NCBI RefSeq assembly: GCF_010015445.1
Contig: NC_053114.1
Span: forward strand, 20,032,224-20,096,223
Length of the DNA: 64,000 nt
Direction: 5' to 3'
Origin: Perca fluviatilis
Lineage: Eukaryota; Chordata; Actinopteri; Perciformes; Percidae
In this document: one piece after another, positions 1 through 10,735 of the stretch
How positions within the stretch are numbered: the first letter of the stretch is position 1
Layout: each line of letters begins with the position of its first letter
Position numbers and translations under genes: made by a program
The notes under the pieces: model-generated
Told to the model about the DNA's origin: nothing
Seen by the model: the letters and a program-made list of their open reading frames with translations, nothing else
The model's database searches: none

Positions 1-427
1 TTACCTGATCAAGGTCTGAGACCGAAACGTTGTATTTTTCTTAATAAATCATTGCTTGCGTAATTGGCAGTTTGCAGGATTTTCTTTAAAAAATTTTGAT
101 CTGCTACTTTTGATCATATCCTACGCACCTGCCCGACAAAAGAGGTGTGCAAAAAAGCTTTCCTACGTTGCACTCATTTCTAGTTTGAAATGTGTTACTG
201 TTAACCCCCGTTCCCTCCCCCCTTAAAACGCACTCCCAAAGTGAATGTAGGTGAAAGGAGAAGAAGCTCTGGCTGTCTGGGAGATGTCAGCCAAATTTGT
301 ATCGGCACTTCATAAGGAAGCAGAAAGGTAAGCTAAATGTAAGTGATGCTAGCTAACGTTATCAATCTGCCTCTGTACCAAAACTCTTCAGAAATTGTGT
401 ATTGACTGATTGATTGATATAGTTTCA
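1..427. other. No gene recognised
   Basis: AT-rich sequence with no long open frame, no splice-flanked exon and no repeat family that I recognise. Confidence 0.5.
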
Positions 428-562
428 GTTGTTTGGTCTGGTCTTGGTCTTGGATTTGACTCAGTCTCAACCCCTCATAGTCTATGTCTCGTCTCAGTCT
501 CCATACACTCTGGTCTTGGTGATGACTTGGTCTGAGTTTAGGTGGTCTTGACTACAACACTG
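428..562 (-). mobile_element. hAT-type MITE fragment (CAGTGTTGTAGTC end)
   Basis: The segment is built from repeated tcttggtctt / gtctcagtct words and ends in cttgactacaacactg at 547-562. On the minus strand it therefore begins CAGTGTTGTAGTCAAGACC, a terminus I know from a common percomorph non-autonomous DNA transposon. The other end and the target duplication are not visible, so this is a truncated copy. The hAT assignment is from memory of the family and not from anything in this copy. Confidence 0.5.
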
Positions 563-2667
563 GAAACTAATTTGAAACACATTTAGAAAGCGTTGCCAGG
601 AAATGGTAAATGCGTCCTAAGCGGACAAAGCGCTCATTCATGTTCTCTCATTCGCAAATTTATATGCAAGGTGCTGGCCTGGTCATTGGGAACAATTACA
701 TCACATTATGAGTATTTCAACATGTGAACAGGAGAAGCCGGTGATCAAACCACCAATAGAAGGCCTGTTGTACCTCCTGAGTCTAGCCAAAAAGGGCATC
801 AGATCAGAAACAACATATTTTGTTGTTACGTTTGAAGGACTTGTTTAAAGTTACAATCTCAAAGATCTCCATTTCGTTCTCTTTGGCAGCACCTAAGCGA
901 TAATCGGTAATTGCAGGTGTGGTTTTGGATCTTACTTCCCAGAAAAGCAAGAGAGTCTGTTGCATTAGCTCTTCCTTGTTACTTTCCCTGGGAATGTCCC
1001 CACAGACACCCAGTTCAAAATACTGCAAATGAAAGAGCTCTAATCAGTGGGCCATATGCTCAGTCACTATTGTGTTACATCATTCGGTGATAGAAAGTGA
1101 CTTTTCAGGCATTTATTTAAATGAAAATCTTCACGATTATTACTTTAAGTACATTGTGTGTGTTCTTGGAATAAGTGATATCAACTAAAGAATGCACTGT
1201 GTATCCCTGCAGAGAGACTGAGTTATGTGGTCTGCCAAACATCTTTCTTAAAGGATCTTTGGCACTTAGCACGGATCTTTGAAGGTGCTGGCTTACATCC
1301 ATCACAAGCAGCTTTCACTGATTTTTGGGATTCAATTTGAGTTGCCTATAATATATATGGATTCAAATATAAATGTAAAATTAGCCAATATTTGTGCAAT
1401 GCCTGCATTTAAAGCTAAATAATGTCCTTTGTTAATACATGGTAACTCATTTCCATTGCAACCAGGATCCTCAGTGCAGCCCTGACATTATAGTCATTTG
1501 GACTTGGCATATGTGTTAAAGACTAATTAGTGAGGAAAACACTGTCAAGATGCCATATGGTGGGAAAGACAAAGCAGCTTGCAGAGGTCTGGTGCCATCC
1601 AGTACACTTAAGAAATGTAAATGCTGGGAAGACAGTCTGTGTCTCGCATCAAGGTACACCATATGTAAATGAGGTCAAATATTTTCTAAATTTTGACATT
1701 TTTGTTTCACAATCACAGAGAGGGAGAGAGAGGGGGGAGTTAGAGGGTATATTAATGGGCTTGGTGTGAATGTCTCCAATGTCGTCAGGTATGAAACACA
1801 TTTATTTTAAGCACCATCTACCATACATTAGAGTGAGAAAAATACCAATTGACACACTCAATAATCTGAACCATCAAAGCACAGTCATTTCTCAGAACTG
1901 TTCTATGGATGAAAGGGCACTGCATTGGGTCAGATGGATCTCAGGAGATTATGCTAATGTTGAAAGAAAGAACAGTGAGTCTTGTCCTCAGTCAACTGAG
2001 ACAAATCCTTGTGTGATGCGACATTATATAACTTTTCTTACCTATTTGCCTTTTTCCATGATTGTCTTGTAAAAGCATTGATAGAAGTAAGAAAATATTA
2101 AGATCTGAAAAAAACAGACATGTACTGTAAGTATAACGATGTGTACATCACTTTTCTCAAAGTGGATTGTGATTGGGAAAATGCAAAGTTGACATGAGGA
2201 ATGTCTAAATGTTGCCACTATTACAGCTACTTACCCTGATCCTCAAATCATTTTGGATGTACTCTAATAATGATGTCAATGTGTTAATACTACATGATGT
2301 TTTTGTAATACAGCAACCTCAAATGTAAAGTGGACACAGTAAGCTCATTTACAGTAAGTCAATTCTGGCACTGACAAGCTCTGTATCTCAAAGACTACTG
2401 TTTTTTCCTGATTTGTATGAGATTTGTGTTGACATCCACCTCAACCAAAGATTACTTGAAATTATAAAGTTTATTTTATTTAATTTTCTTTATTTCCTTA
2501 CTGCTATAATGGCAAATTAATCAGAATTGATGAAAAAGTCACAACACTCATTATGCCGGATGTAGAGTGCACTCTATTTCGAGTGCAGGTTTAATTAAAA
2601 GTATAATTTTAGTACATGTCATTAACGTTTGGAAATCATTTTCACTAATTGTAACTTTTTTTTTTAA
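563..2667. other. No gene recognised
   Basis: Short frames (for example 1530-1769 and 1770-2072 on the plus strand) have no domain, no codon regularity and no splice context, and I treat them as chance. A short GA-rich tract lies near 1719-1738. Otherwise this is AT-rich unique-looking DNA. Confidence 0.5.
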
Positions 2668-2767
2668 ATCATCCATTTAGTACTAAGAGATTAGTGGTAA
2701 GGTTAGAGTTATAAGCGTCTTGCAAAACCAGGCTGCTTGCAGGTTTTCTAATCTGTAAACTAACAAC

Positions 2768-2811
<44 letters not shown>
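2668..2811. repeat. Duplicated block, unit A copy 1, with (AT)n
   Basis: About 100 bp starting atcatccatttag, followed by an (AT)n tract at 2769-2811. The same 100 bp recurs at 3558-3658 with only about three differences and is again followed by (AT)n. See the finding on the 890-bp tandem duplication. Confidence 0.9.
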
Positions 2812-2812
<1 letters not shown>

Positions 2813-3361
2813 CAGTAGGTCAATCAGTCTGATCTTACAGCAACTGAGAAAACATACTTTGTCAATTATGTCTAGTTTACATACTGCATCATGAGTTTGT
2901 TTAAAAAATATCATGTGCTTTTTGCAGCCTCCGGTTTGAATTGAGTGCACAGAAAAAACAAAAACAATTAAAAAAACAACTAAAAAAATAAATACATCTG
3001 AAGATTGTTAATGGAAGCAATACTTAATTGTTACATGAAAAAGCACAGTTCCTACCACATACTGTACACATTACAGTAGTAATATACAATGTCACAGTTA
3101 TTTTAGAAAAAAACATGAATGTTATAAATAAGAAACATTAGATTAGATTAGATTAGATTAGATTTACAGTATATGGTATCAATAATTTTGAATTATATTC
3201 CTTAACATAACGCTAGAAAATAAAATGGATAATTCAGTGGTGCATTGGAGTGACCAGTCTATGAAAGTACATATCTGCTATTAGTTACATTTATTCTGGT
3301 GTACAGTACAACAGAGAATATGGGTAAAAATGTACAGTTCCAATTAGGCTAGTATACTGAT
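2812..3361. other. Unique spacer inside the duplicated block
   Basis: This 550-bp stretch lies between unit A and unit B in the first copy and is missing from the second. It is AT-rich and has no gene. It contains an attag pentamer array at 3137-3164. Confidence 0.6.
3137..3164. repeat. (ATTAG)n short tandem repeat
   Basis: About five to six tandem attag units, read directly from the sequence. Confidence 0.9.
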
Positions 3362-3557
3362 AAAAGTTATATTTCTATTAAAGGCCCCCTAACATAGATT
3401 TGACAGTATGTATGACGTTTCATTGTTTAAGTTTAAGTTCTTTATACAAAAATAAAGATATGGGAATAGAAACTGTCTTTCAACCCCCCTCCTCTCTTTC
3501 TCTATGTACTGCTGGCCAGAGAGAAAGGAAAGACGAGAGTAGAGAAGCATCATGCTG
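3362..3557. repeat. Duplicated block, unit B copy 1
   Basis: About 196 bp from aaagttatatttctattaaa to gaagcatcatgctg. It recurs at 3705-3900 with about three substitutions (for example tgacgttt/tcaccttt and ctggcc/ctagcc), so the copies are roughly 98% identical. Confidence 0.9.
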
Positions 3558-3657
3558 ATCATCCATTTAGCACTAAGAGATTAGTGGTAAGGTTAGAGTT
3601 ATAAGCGTCTTGCAAAACCAGGCTGCTTGCATGTTTTCTAATCTGTAAACTAACAAC

Positions 3658-3704
<47 letters not shown>
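3558..3704. repeat. Duplicated block, unit A copy 2, with (AT)n
   Basis: Second copy of unit A, joined directly to the end of unit B copy 1. Its AT tract (3659-3704) runs straight into unit B copy 2 with no intervening spacer. Confidence 0.9.
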
Positions 3705-3709
<5 letters not shown>

Positions 3710-3900
3710 TATATTTCTATTAAAGGCCCCCTAACATAGATTTGACAGTATGTATCACCTTTCATTGTTTAAGTTTAAGTTCTTTATACAAAAATAAAGA
3801 TATGGGAATAGAAACTGTCTTTCAACCCCCCTCCTCTCTTTCTCTATGTACTGCTAGCCAGAGAGAAAGGAAAGACGAGAGTAGAGAAGCATCATGCTGA
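3705..3900. repeat. Duplicated block, unit B copy 2
   Basis: Second copy of unit B. The match ends at catgctga, after which the sequence (gggctgagct) is single-copy. Confidence 0.9.
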
Positions 3901-3942
3901 GGGCTGAGCTAATGACATGGATGTAGAGGGGACCCCCTGCCA

Positions 3943-4170
3943 GTGTGGACTGCAGTGATGACAGGAGACATGAGAGAGGACCAGCAGGCCTTTCAAGTTT
4001 TGAAGGGAGAGTTGATGCAGTTAGTTGCTGTAGGCAATTGTACTATCTTGGAATCTCAGCTGTTCAGCGCTACCTCTTCCACATTCAGAGGACAGAGGGT
4101 GCACTCATATCTACGAGAACTGCTTAGTTTGTCTAAGGAAATCTGCAATGCCATTTTATTTCTTCTCTAA
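3943..4170 (+). other. Unrecognised 75-aa open frame
   Basis: An open frame of 75 codons in a locally GC-richer stretch next to the duplicated block. The peptide has a mixed, coding-like composition (LKGELMQLVAVGNCTI, then SYLRELLSLSKE) but matches no family I know. There is no clear splice acceptor before it. It could be an exon or transposon remnant, or chance. Confidence 0.15.
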
Positions 4171-6255
4171 ATCCCTAGCTAAGGCTTTCCTAACCTTTGG
4201 GTCAAGATCCTACAGGGGGTCCTTTGATATGACGGAGTTGCCCCTTGATAAACAACTACTAACATGTTTGCACCATACAAAAGCATTCATTTACTATGCT
4301 TGTCCAAAAGCAACATAACATTAATAGCCTTAAAACATGTAATGGCCTACAAAAGTAGGTAAAATCATTTATCTGGTTGATTATGAGAATGACTTTCTTA
4401 TTGTATCGTATGTCTGTGCTTGAAGTAAGGATGAAAGTATCTTGAGAATACAAGCTTGTGTAACTTTGAAAGATGAAAGACGTTTCATAAGCCAGAGGGA
4501 GGTATAGAAGCTTTTCGCCACACAGAGGCTCCTGTAATTATTCAGTTGAAGTTAAACCACTGAGCAACAAACTGTAAACCCTCCGTGATCTGCCACTTAG
4601 AAAAGAATGCCATTTCAAACAGTCAAAAGGCATCACTGTGACCTAATGACCATAGGGTGGAGAGGAATAATTATCACTTTGGCTTGGCTTTTACCTCTTA
4701 CTCCTTCACGAAAATCTGCAGTTAAAAAGGAACACATATTTCCACTTAAAAAGGATCTAATTCCTTTTGAGCAGTAGGGGCATTTTAATACAGGAATGTG
4801 TTTGTATCAAATGCAAGTATAACTAAATGGACCATTTCACACATTTTCTGCTACGTTCTCTATGTCCTTTGAAGTACCCTTTTCCTGTGCATGACGTTGT
4901 TACACAAATGACCCCTTTTTAGGTATAATATGTTTGTAATTTCATGCAACCATGCATGTGAGTTTTATGAAGACTGTATTATGAATATGTATGAATAGTG
5001 TACAACAGCTGTCAGAGTAGCAAGCTTCAGTCTTGATAAGTCTATTCTGAAAGAAAGTGCAAAACATCTTACAATCAAACATGGATACAAAAGCTCCATC
5101 AGTTTTTTTATGATTGTTCACACCTTAATTGTGCATTGTTAAGAACAATAGGGTAATCAAGTCACAATATTCTCTGCTGCGAAAACCTTCAAGAAATGTG
5201 TACATTTAATTAGAACAAGCTGTTGCCTGCTAAAATGCAAGAATATCTATTCATATATTCAAGAGCTTGTCAAATAAAAAAAACGTCTCATCGTAAAATT
5301 TGAGCTTTGAGGTTTAATTGGTTGATTTGTGTTTTACATTCAAACAGATATCAGAAATAAGATATATGGCTCTGCAAATTCCATCCCAGTAACATGCCAT
5401 GGTGACACATCTCATTTGGATCTATTGTAACCAGCACAAATGGCAGAATTTGGTGGATATTCACTATTCACTTTGGCCCTGAATCTGAACATGGAAACTG
5501 TTCATTTACGTTCATACATTTGTATTCTAATTGGTAAAAGAACAAGCTCATGTTTATTCTGCATGTTTATGTATGCTGGGTAGGTGCATTCTGTGTAAAG
5601 CAGCTCTCCTTTTACAGAAAAAATACTAAAACAACAATAATCCTTCATGCAATATTTACAGCATGCTGTGTCCTGCCATTTCTGGCTTCTTGGATAAATT
5701 CATTTTACATTTATTAAATTTTAACATCATACAGCCTAATATGTTATGTCTGCAGACAAATAATTAGTTGATGCTCTTTTTCAATCCCTCCACTTTTGTT
5801 TCTGGGGAATGCTGCACTACTGTGAGAAATGAGCAAAAGAACCCAATACTGGCAATGTTCACCACTGGGAAAGAGAACATTCTTCCACATTTGCTGTACT
5901 GAGAACAGCTGTACTGAGAACAGTTTATAATACGACATGACATCCATCAGGGTGCAGAGCAATGGTGCAAACTATGACTTAAACTAGCCTACATAACCAC
6001 TGACCTGAATGGAAGCTATAAAGTATTCCAATAAACGGCAGCATCAGAAATGTGCTTGTTAACTTGTTTACTACTTGCACACATTGTGTTTAGGTGATGC
6101 AAATGTTTTAGTGTTTCTATATCCAATACAAATAATGCTCCATTCAAAGTGCATTTCTCTCTGAATTGTTTTAGCATGGACAGGACTGCATTAGGTGTTT
6201 GTGATTGTCTCTGCAGAGTCGTGCTTTCAGAATATACTGTATTTACTGCACATTT
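4171..6255. other. No gene recognised
   Basis: AT-rich sequence. The frames at 4259-4453 and 5744-5962 (minus) show no domain or splice context. A 15-bp direct repeat (ctgtactgagaacag) occurs twice around 5890-5925. Confidence 0.5.
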
Positions 6256-6575
6256 ACAGTTTTTTTTACAATTGCTTACACACTAAAATTAAAACTTTCC
6301 CACAAGTAGCAAAACATTATACTCAAGAAGCAAAACACTGGCCTAGATCTGCACAACTGTAAGCACATTGTCAGCTTCACACTTTTTGCAAAACATCACA
6401 CACAGTGATTTGCAAAACACTAAACACACTTGTATGCATTTGACACAGACATTTATCATGATGTCATTTCCTTGCAATTTCAAACCAAAGGCTTTCAAAT
6501 GAACACACCCATGAACCAATTGGTTAAACACAGCCACCAGGTATGAAAACACATGATTGCTTAATTGTAGACACA

Positions 6576-6601
6576 CCAATCAGGTTTAAGCGCTATATAA
6601 A
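6576..6601 (+). promoter_or_regulatory. CCAAT box and TATA box of the transposase gene
   Basis: CCAAT at 6576-6580 is followed by TATATAAA at 6594-6601, about 35 bases before the transposase ATG at 6636. Spacing and order fit a compact RNA polymerase II promoter inside the transposon. Confidence 0.5.
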
Positions 6602-6635
6602 ATGCAGCAGGTAAGTTCACCTGCCCTCAACCAAA

Positions 6636-6960
6636 ATGGAAGGAGTCAGAAGAAGAAGACTGAGAGTGAGACGAAGAATCCACAGAGGAGGAGAAGGAGG
6701 TAGAGGAAGAGGAAGAGGCCCAGCCAGAGGTAGAGGCCAAGGTGGAGGTAGAGGAAGAGGGAGAGGGAGAGGGAGAGGAAGACCTGAAGCCGGAGAATGT
6801 GCTCAAAGAAGAAGAGGACCAAATTTATCAAATGAAAGTTGCGCAACACTAGTGGATCATGTTGTGAACCACGGATTGACGCTGAGGGAGGCTGGACTAA
6901 GAGTTCAGCCAAATCTTAGCAGATATACAGTGGCATCTGTCATGAGGACATTTCAACAAG
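6636..6960 (+). pseudogene. IS630/Tc1-like transposase, N-terminal exon (dead copy)
   Basis: The frame opens with ATG 6636. About 45 residues are extremely Arg/Gly-rich (RGRGRGRGRGR), probably a nuclear-localising or nucleic-acid-binding arm. A helix-turn-helix region follows: LSNESCATLVDHVVNHG, then LREAGLRVQPNLSRYTVASV. Together these are characteristic of an IS630-like fish transposase. After FQQ there is a plausible donor, AAG|GTAAAAG at 6961, and similarity to the family stops there, resuming near 7060. I infer an intron between about 6961 and 7059. The protein would bind the element's ends, but no catalytic domain follows in this copy, so it cannot transpose itself. Confidence 0.6.
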
Positions 6961-7059
6961 GTAAAAGAAAATCTGTCTACAGTTACAGTAATCACCTGCT
7001 CATTGTATGCACCATATCAGCACTTTTGATACCCCTCCCTGTGACATTTGAGGATTGAG

Positions 7060-7285
7060 GGTCGAGAACGACAAGGAGGAAGGGGGCCCATTTTCACGCG
7101 AGGGTTTACAATCTCCGGCCCCAGGCTCAGGTACCCCTCATTGAGGCCATGGAGGACGCCTGTGACCAAGTCGACGCCGCAGCTGCGCAAGGATGGATTC
7201 GACATTCAAGACGGTTGTCTTGCCAATGAGGATGTTTGATGAAATTCTCTGGTCAGATCCAGCTAGGCGAAGAGATAATGTCTAG
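7060..7285 (+). pseudogene. IS630/Tc1-like transposase, C-terminal remnant
   Basis: GRERQGGRGPIFTR (from 7060) matches the linker that follows the HTH in this family. About 10-30 bases later the sequence jumps to the extreme C terminus: PLIEAMEDACDQV, then QGWIRHSRR, then FDEILWSDPARRRDNV and the stop TAG at 7283-7285. At least two frameshifts separate these pieces. The whole DDE core, normally around 200 residues, is missing. This shows an internal deletion joining near 7100. Recognition of the tail motifs is from memory of the family and no search was run. Confidence 0.6.
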
Positions 7286-7790
7286 TATTTTTCTGTGTAT
7301 TTCTGTGTATTTTTGTGATTGTAACCTGTACTGGATACCATATTTTATGTTTGTCTGTTGTTTGCTGAGCTAACAGTGTTATGCACACTACTGTAGTAGC
7401 ATGAAAACTGGGACATGTTTTGTTGTGATTCTCCATGTTGACATGTTGACTGATTTGGGTATATGGAGAGAAATTAATTATATTTTCCTCAGTCTGCAAC
7501 ATTGGTCTATTGTAGTGTTTGATGAACTTATTGTAAATTTGCACTTTCTCTGTGTAGTTCATTTACAGTATTCTAATCACTGAGAAGTAGAATTGCTAAA
7601 AGTGTTTTAGGTTAGCAACAGCAGTGTCTAACTGGTTCAAACAGGATTAAGTCATATGGAACGTGTGTGTTTCATATGGTAACATAAATATGTTTTTTAT
7701 AAATTTGTGTATAGTTTTTGCAAGGGTGTTTCATTTTGCAAAGGGTCTGAGGTGTTCTGCTAATTGGGTGTAAAAGCAGATTTTATTTCC

Positions 7791-10606
7791 CCAAATGTAT
7801 GTCATGTTGACAATTTTGAAAATGACTATTCCATTAAGATAATATTCTGGCTTACAGAAGGGTATTTTTTCCATGATTGACAGCTCTCTCGGGCCTTGAG
7901 CGGTTGTGGTATAAAATAATTTTAAACAATCCTCATATTTCTTACATGCATCAAAATTTGTATTTTAAACACAAAGTAAAGAACATAAGAAATGTGAAGT
8001 AAGAAATGAGAATAAGGTGAAGTGTTACCTTAACTATAGCTTGTTTTAAAAGACTGTTTGGCAGATTTTTGATTTCTTCTTGCCATAGCTTTAGTTCAAG
8101 TCATGGGCTATGCAGCTATGCATAGAGCTACAGCTCCTGAACTCCTGAGTTATGACTGATGTGGAATCATCTGTTTGATCTATTAATTAGGACTCTGCTA
8201 GGAAAGGCTTCAGTCAAAGTGAACACTTTCCCTCCAGATAAAAGCCACAAGACTGGTGGAATAATGAAAACAGACGTTTTAAAGAATAATGCAGAGAGAA
8301 TCATGTTTTTTTTTTTTAACCCTGTGCATCATGTTTCCAAAGAAACTGTTCCTGTTAATCTCATCATCATTAAGTGAGACACACATCTCTCTCTGAGTAT
8401 TTGTGGTTAAATTAAAGACATGTGGTAAGCCTACTGTTTGATTAAAATTAAGTGGTTTTATTTTTCATCTGTTATACATCTGGTTAGTTTATATAACTTT
8501 TATTTCAGCACCAGGCACATAGTATGACTTATCATTAGGTAGCCTCACACATTACTGTGAAGAAGGAACATGATTGGTTTGCTCTCTATGAGGGGGTATT
8601 GATTATTAAATAGGGGGGTCATGCCATGTCTACATTTCTTAAGTGTGCCTATATGTTTTGATGTGCCCAATAAGGCAAATAAGTAAAATATTGCCTAAGA
8701 CTGGGGCCAAATATTTGCTGGCCCTAAAGTACAGTACATAATGTATACAGTATATCTATGCAAAAAGTACTTGACATAAATAATTTAGGCATGGGCATCC
8801 TATGCATTTGTATATTGATTTATAGCACAAAACCTAGAGGAATCTTAAGTAGGAACAATATCTTGGAAAATAAATGGGCCTGAGAAATGCAAAGCACTCT
8901 TAAGTTCACACTTAAGTTATCTGACAGCACAGTGTCTGATCTACTTTGATCTGAATTATGGTGACCTGTTATGATTCATTTGAGTTGTAATGCCCCCTAT
9001 TAACACGAATATTAAAATGTTCATATTCCAAGACAGAGCTGAAATAGGGCTGAAAATAGCAGAGACGCGAACATTTATATGTAGAAAGCTACATATTACA
9101 AAGACACATTCAGGAGGAGACTAATTGAGGCAATGTAATTCGTCAATTAAGGATAATTTATTTTCCAAGTCAGCGCTGTCTTGCCCTGATTCAAATATAG
9201 TTCTTTATGATAAATTCAATCAAATGGTACTTTGCAGTTAAACACGAGATATAATGCTCTCATAAAAAATGTAAAAGACAAGACAATTTGTCATTTAAAC
9301 ATTCATCTCAGTGACCAAATATGGTTTCACAATTAAGTTAAGCTGCAAGTGATTAATGAGATGCAGTACAGCAGCCAATTCTTTATGCAGGAGATACTGT
9401 AGGTTGTACAGTGGCATCTTAAACAATAAGCCAACATGACACAATTCTAAATATGCCTTTTCCGGGTCCAATTTACTGTTTGACCTACCATCTACTACTT
9501 TCTTTGAGACAGACACCAATTTGGCTTTTTTATGAACTAGGCCTGCCAGTGTGCATTGAAAAATGTTTTTGCTTAACTTACTTACTGGCATTAGAACAAA
9601 GGATCTTAGGTTTGGCAATGCAATGCTTTCACATCAGAGCTAAATGACAATGAGGCTCATAATATTTTTTTTTAAGCTGTGTCTTGCAAAGTAAAATCTT
9701 ATAGTTTTTGCCACTGACTGTCAGAGGCAGATATCAGATGTCAGAGGCATAATGGCACGCCAACGGTGATTTATATTAGCTGTTTGTCAATGCTTAAAAA
9801 ATATTTACACTTCAGAATAAATTATCAAGACACTGAAATAATAAAACTATGAAAAAACGTTAAAGAATTATCTAGATAGGCATATCTCAATGAAAAGTGA
9901 ACAACAGGGACATAATTAATGTTCTGAATAAAGTTTTTCAGAGCCCACAAAATAAGCCTCTTATAAACTTATGTAAATGAACATGTCTCTCCTGCAGAGG
10001 ATAGAGACTGACATTCTTCATTTGTGTTAGTCTTTTTTGGTTTATGGGAGTATTAAAGGCTAAAGGATTCCGCCTTTACAACTCACATTAAAAATGTTCA
10101 GTTTCATAATATTCTCTAACGTTATAGAGCTTATCTGTAATATTAAATAGTAGCTTCAAAAAAGAACTGACATTTTGTTCCTAAATTCTTTGTGTTTCCA
10201 TTACAGTAAGAAGATTATAGTGGAGAGCAAAAATTTGGCTTTGGTTCTGACTTCATTTTTTGGTTTTGTTTATTTATTTGGATATTGCATACAGTGAACA
10301 ATAGGGTCTTTGGTGGGGCAATAAAGTGAAATAAGAAAAATATTGTTAGAGAAGAGAAAACACAAGTCTTATGTGTGTGAAGAGAAAAGGAAAGGTAACT
10401 CAGGGACATGGCCTGGAGCCAGAGATCCTGAATACTCCCAGTTGCATATCAACTTCCAAACCAGATCCCATTGGACAATGGTGATCCGACCGCAGAATGG
10501 TAACAAATCTGCTCATCAGGGACTCAGTCATGGTGACCTGTGGGCTAGGTGACCTGCAGAGTCAATGGATCAAGGTCAAGAGAATCCAGGAAAAGAAATA
10601 GGAGGA
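7791..10606. other. No gene recognised
   Basis: AT-rich unique-looking DNA with short homopolymers (for example T11 near 8309). The frames at 8159-8377, 9295-9618 (minus) and 9453-9647 lack domains and splice context and are taken as chance. Confidence 0.5.

Positions 10607-10735
<129 letters not shown>

Larger units (their letters stand above)
6256..7790 (+). mobile_element. Internally deleted IS630/Tc1-mariner-like element
   Basis: The left end starts acagttttttttacaattgc and is followed by the repeated gcaaaac words typical of the termini of this fish family. The right end (rc of about 7740-7790) carries a diverged counterpart with tgcttttacaccc, also near gcaaaatg motifs. Between them lie a promoter-like TATA region, the N-terminal exon of a transposase and its C-terminal tail. 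Most of the DDE catalytic core is absent, so the copy is non-autonomous. Boundaries are approximate because the right terminus is diverged and no clean TA duplication could be placed. Confidence 0.7.

Noticed and set aside
6646..6912. Minus-strand frame rich in Leu, Ser and Phe
   Set aside because: It is the shadow of the purine-rich Arg/Gly arm of the transposase on the plus strand.
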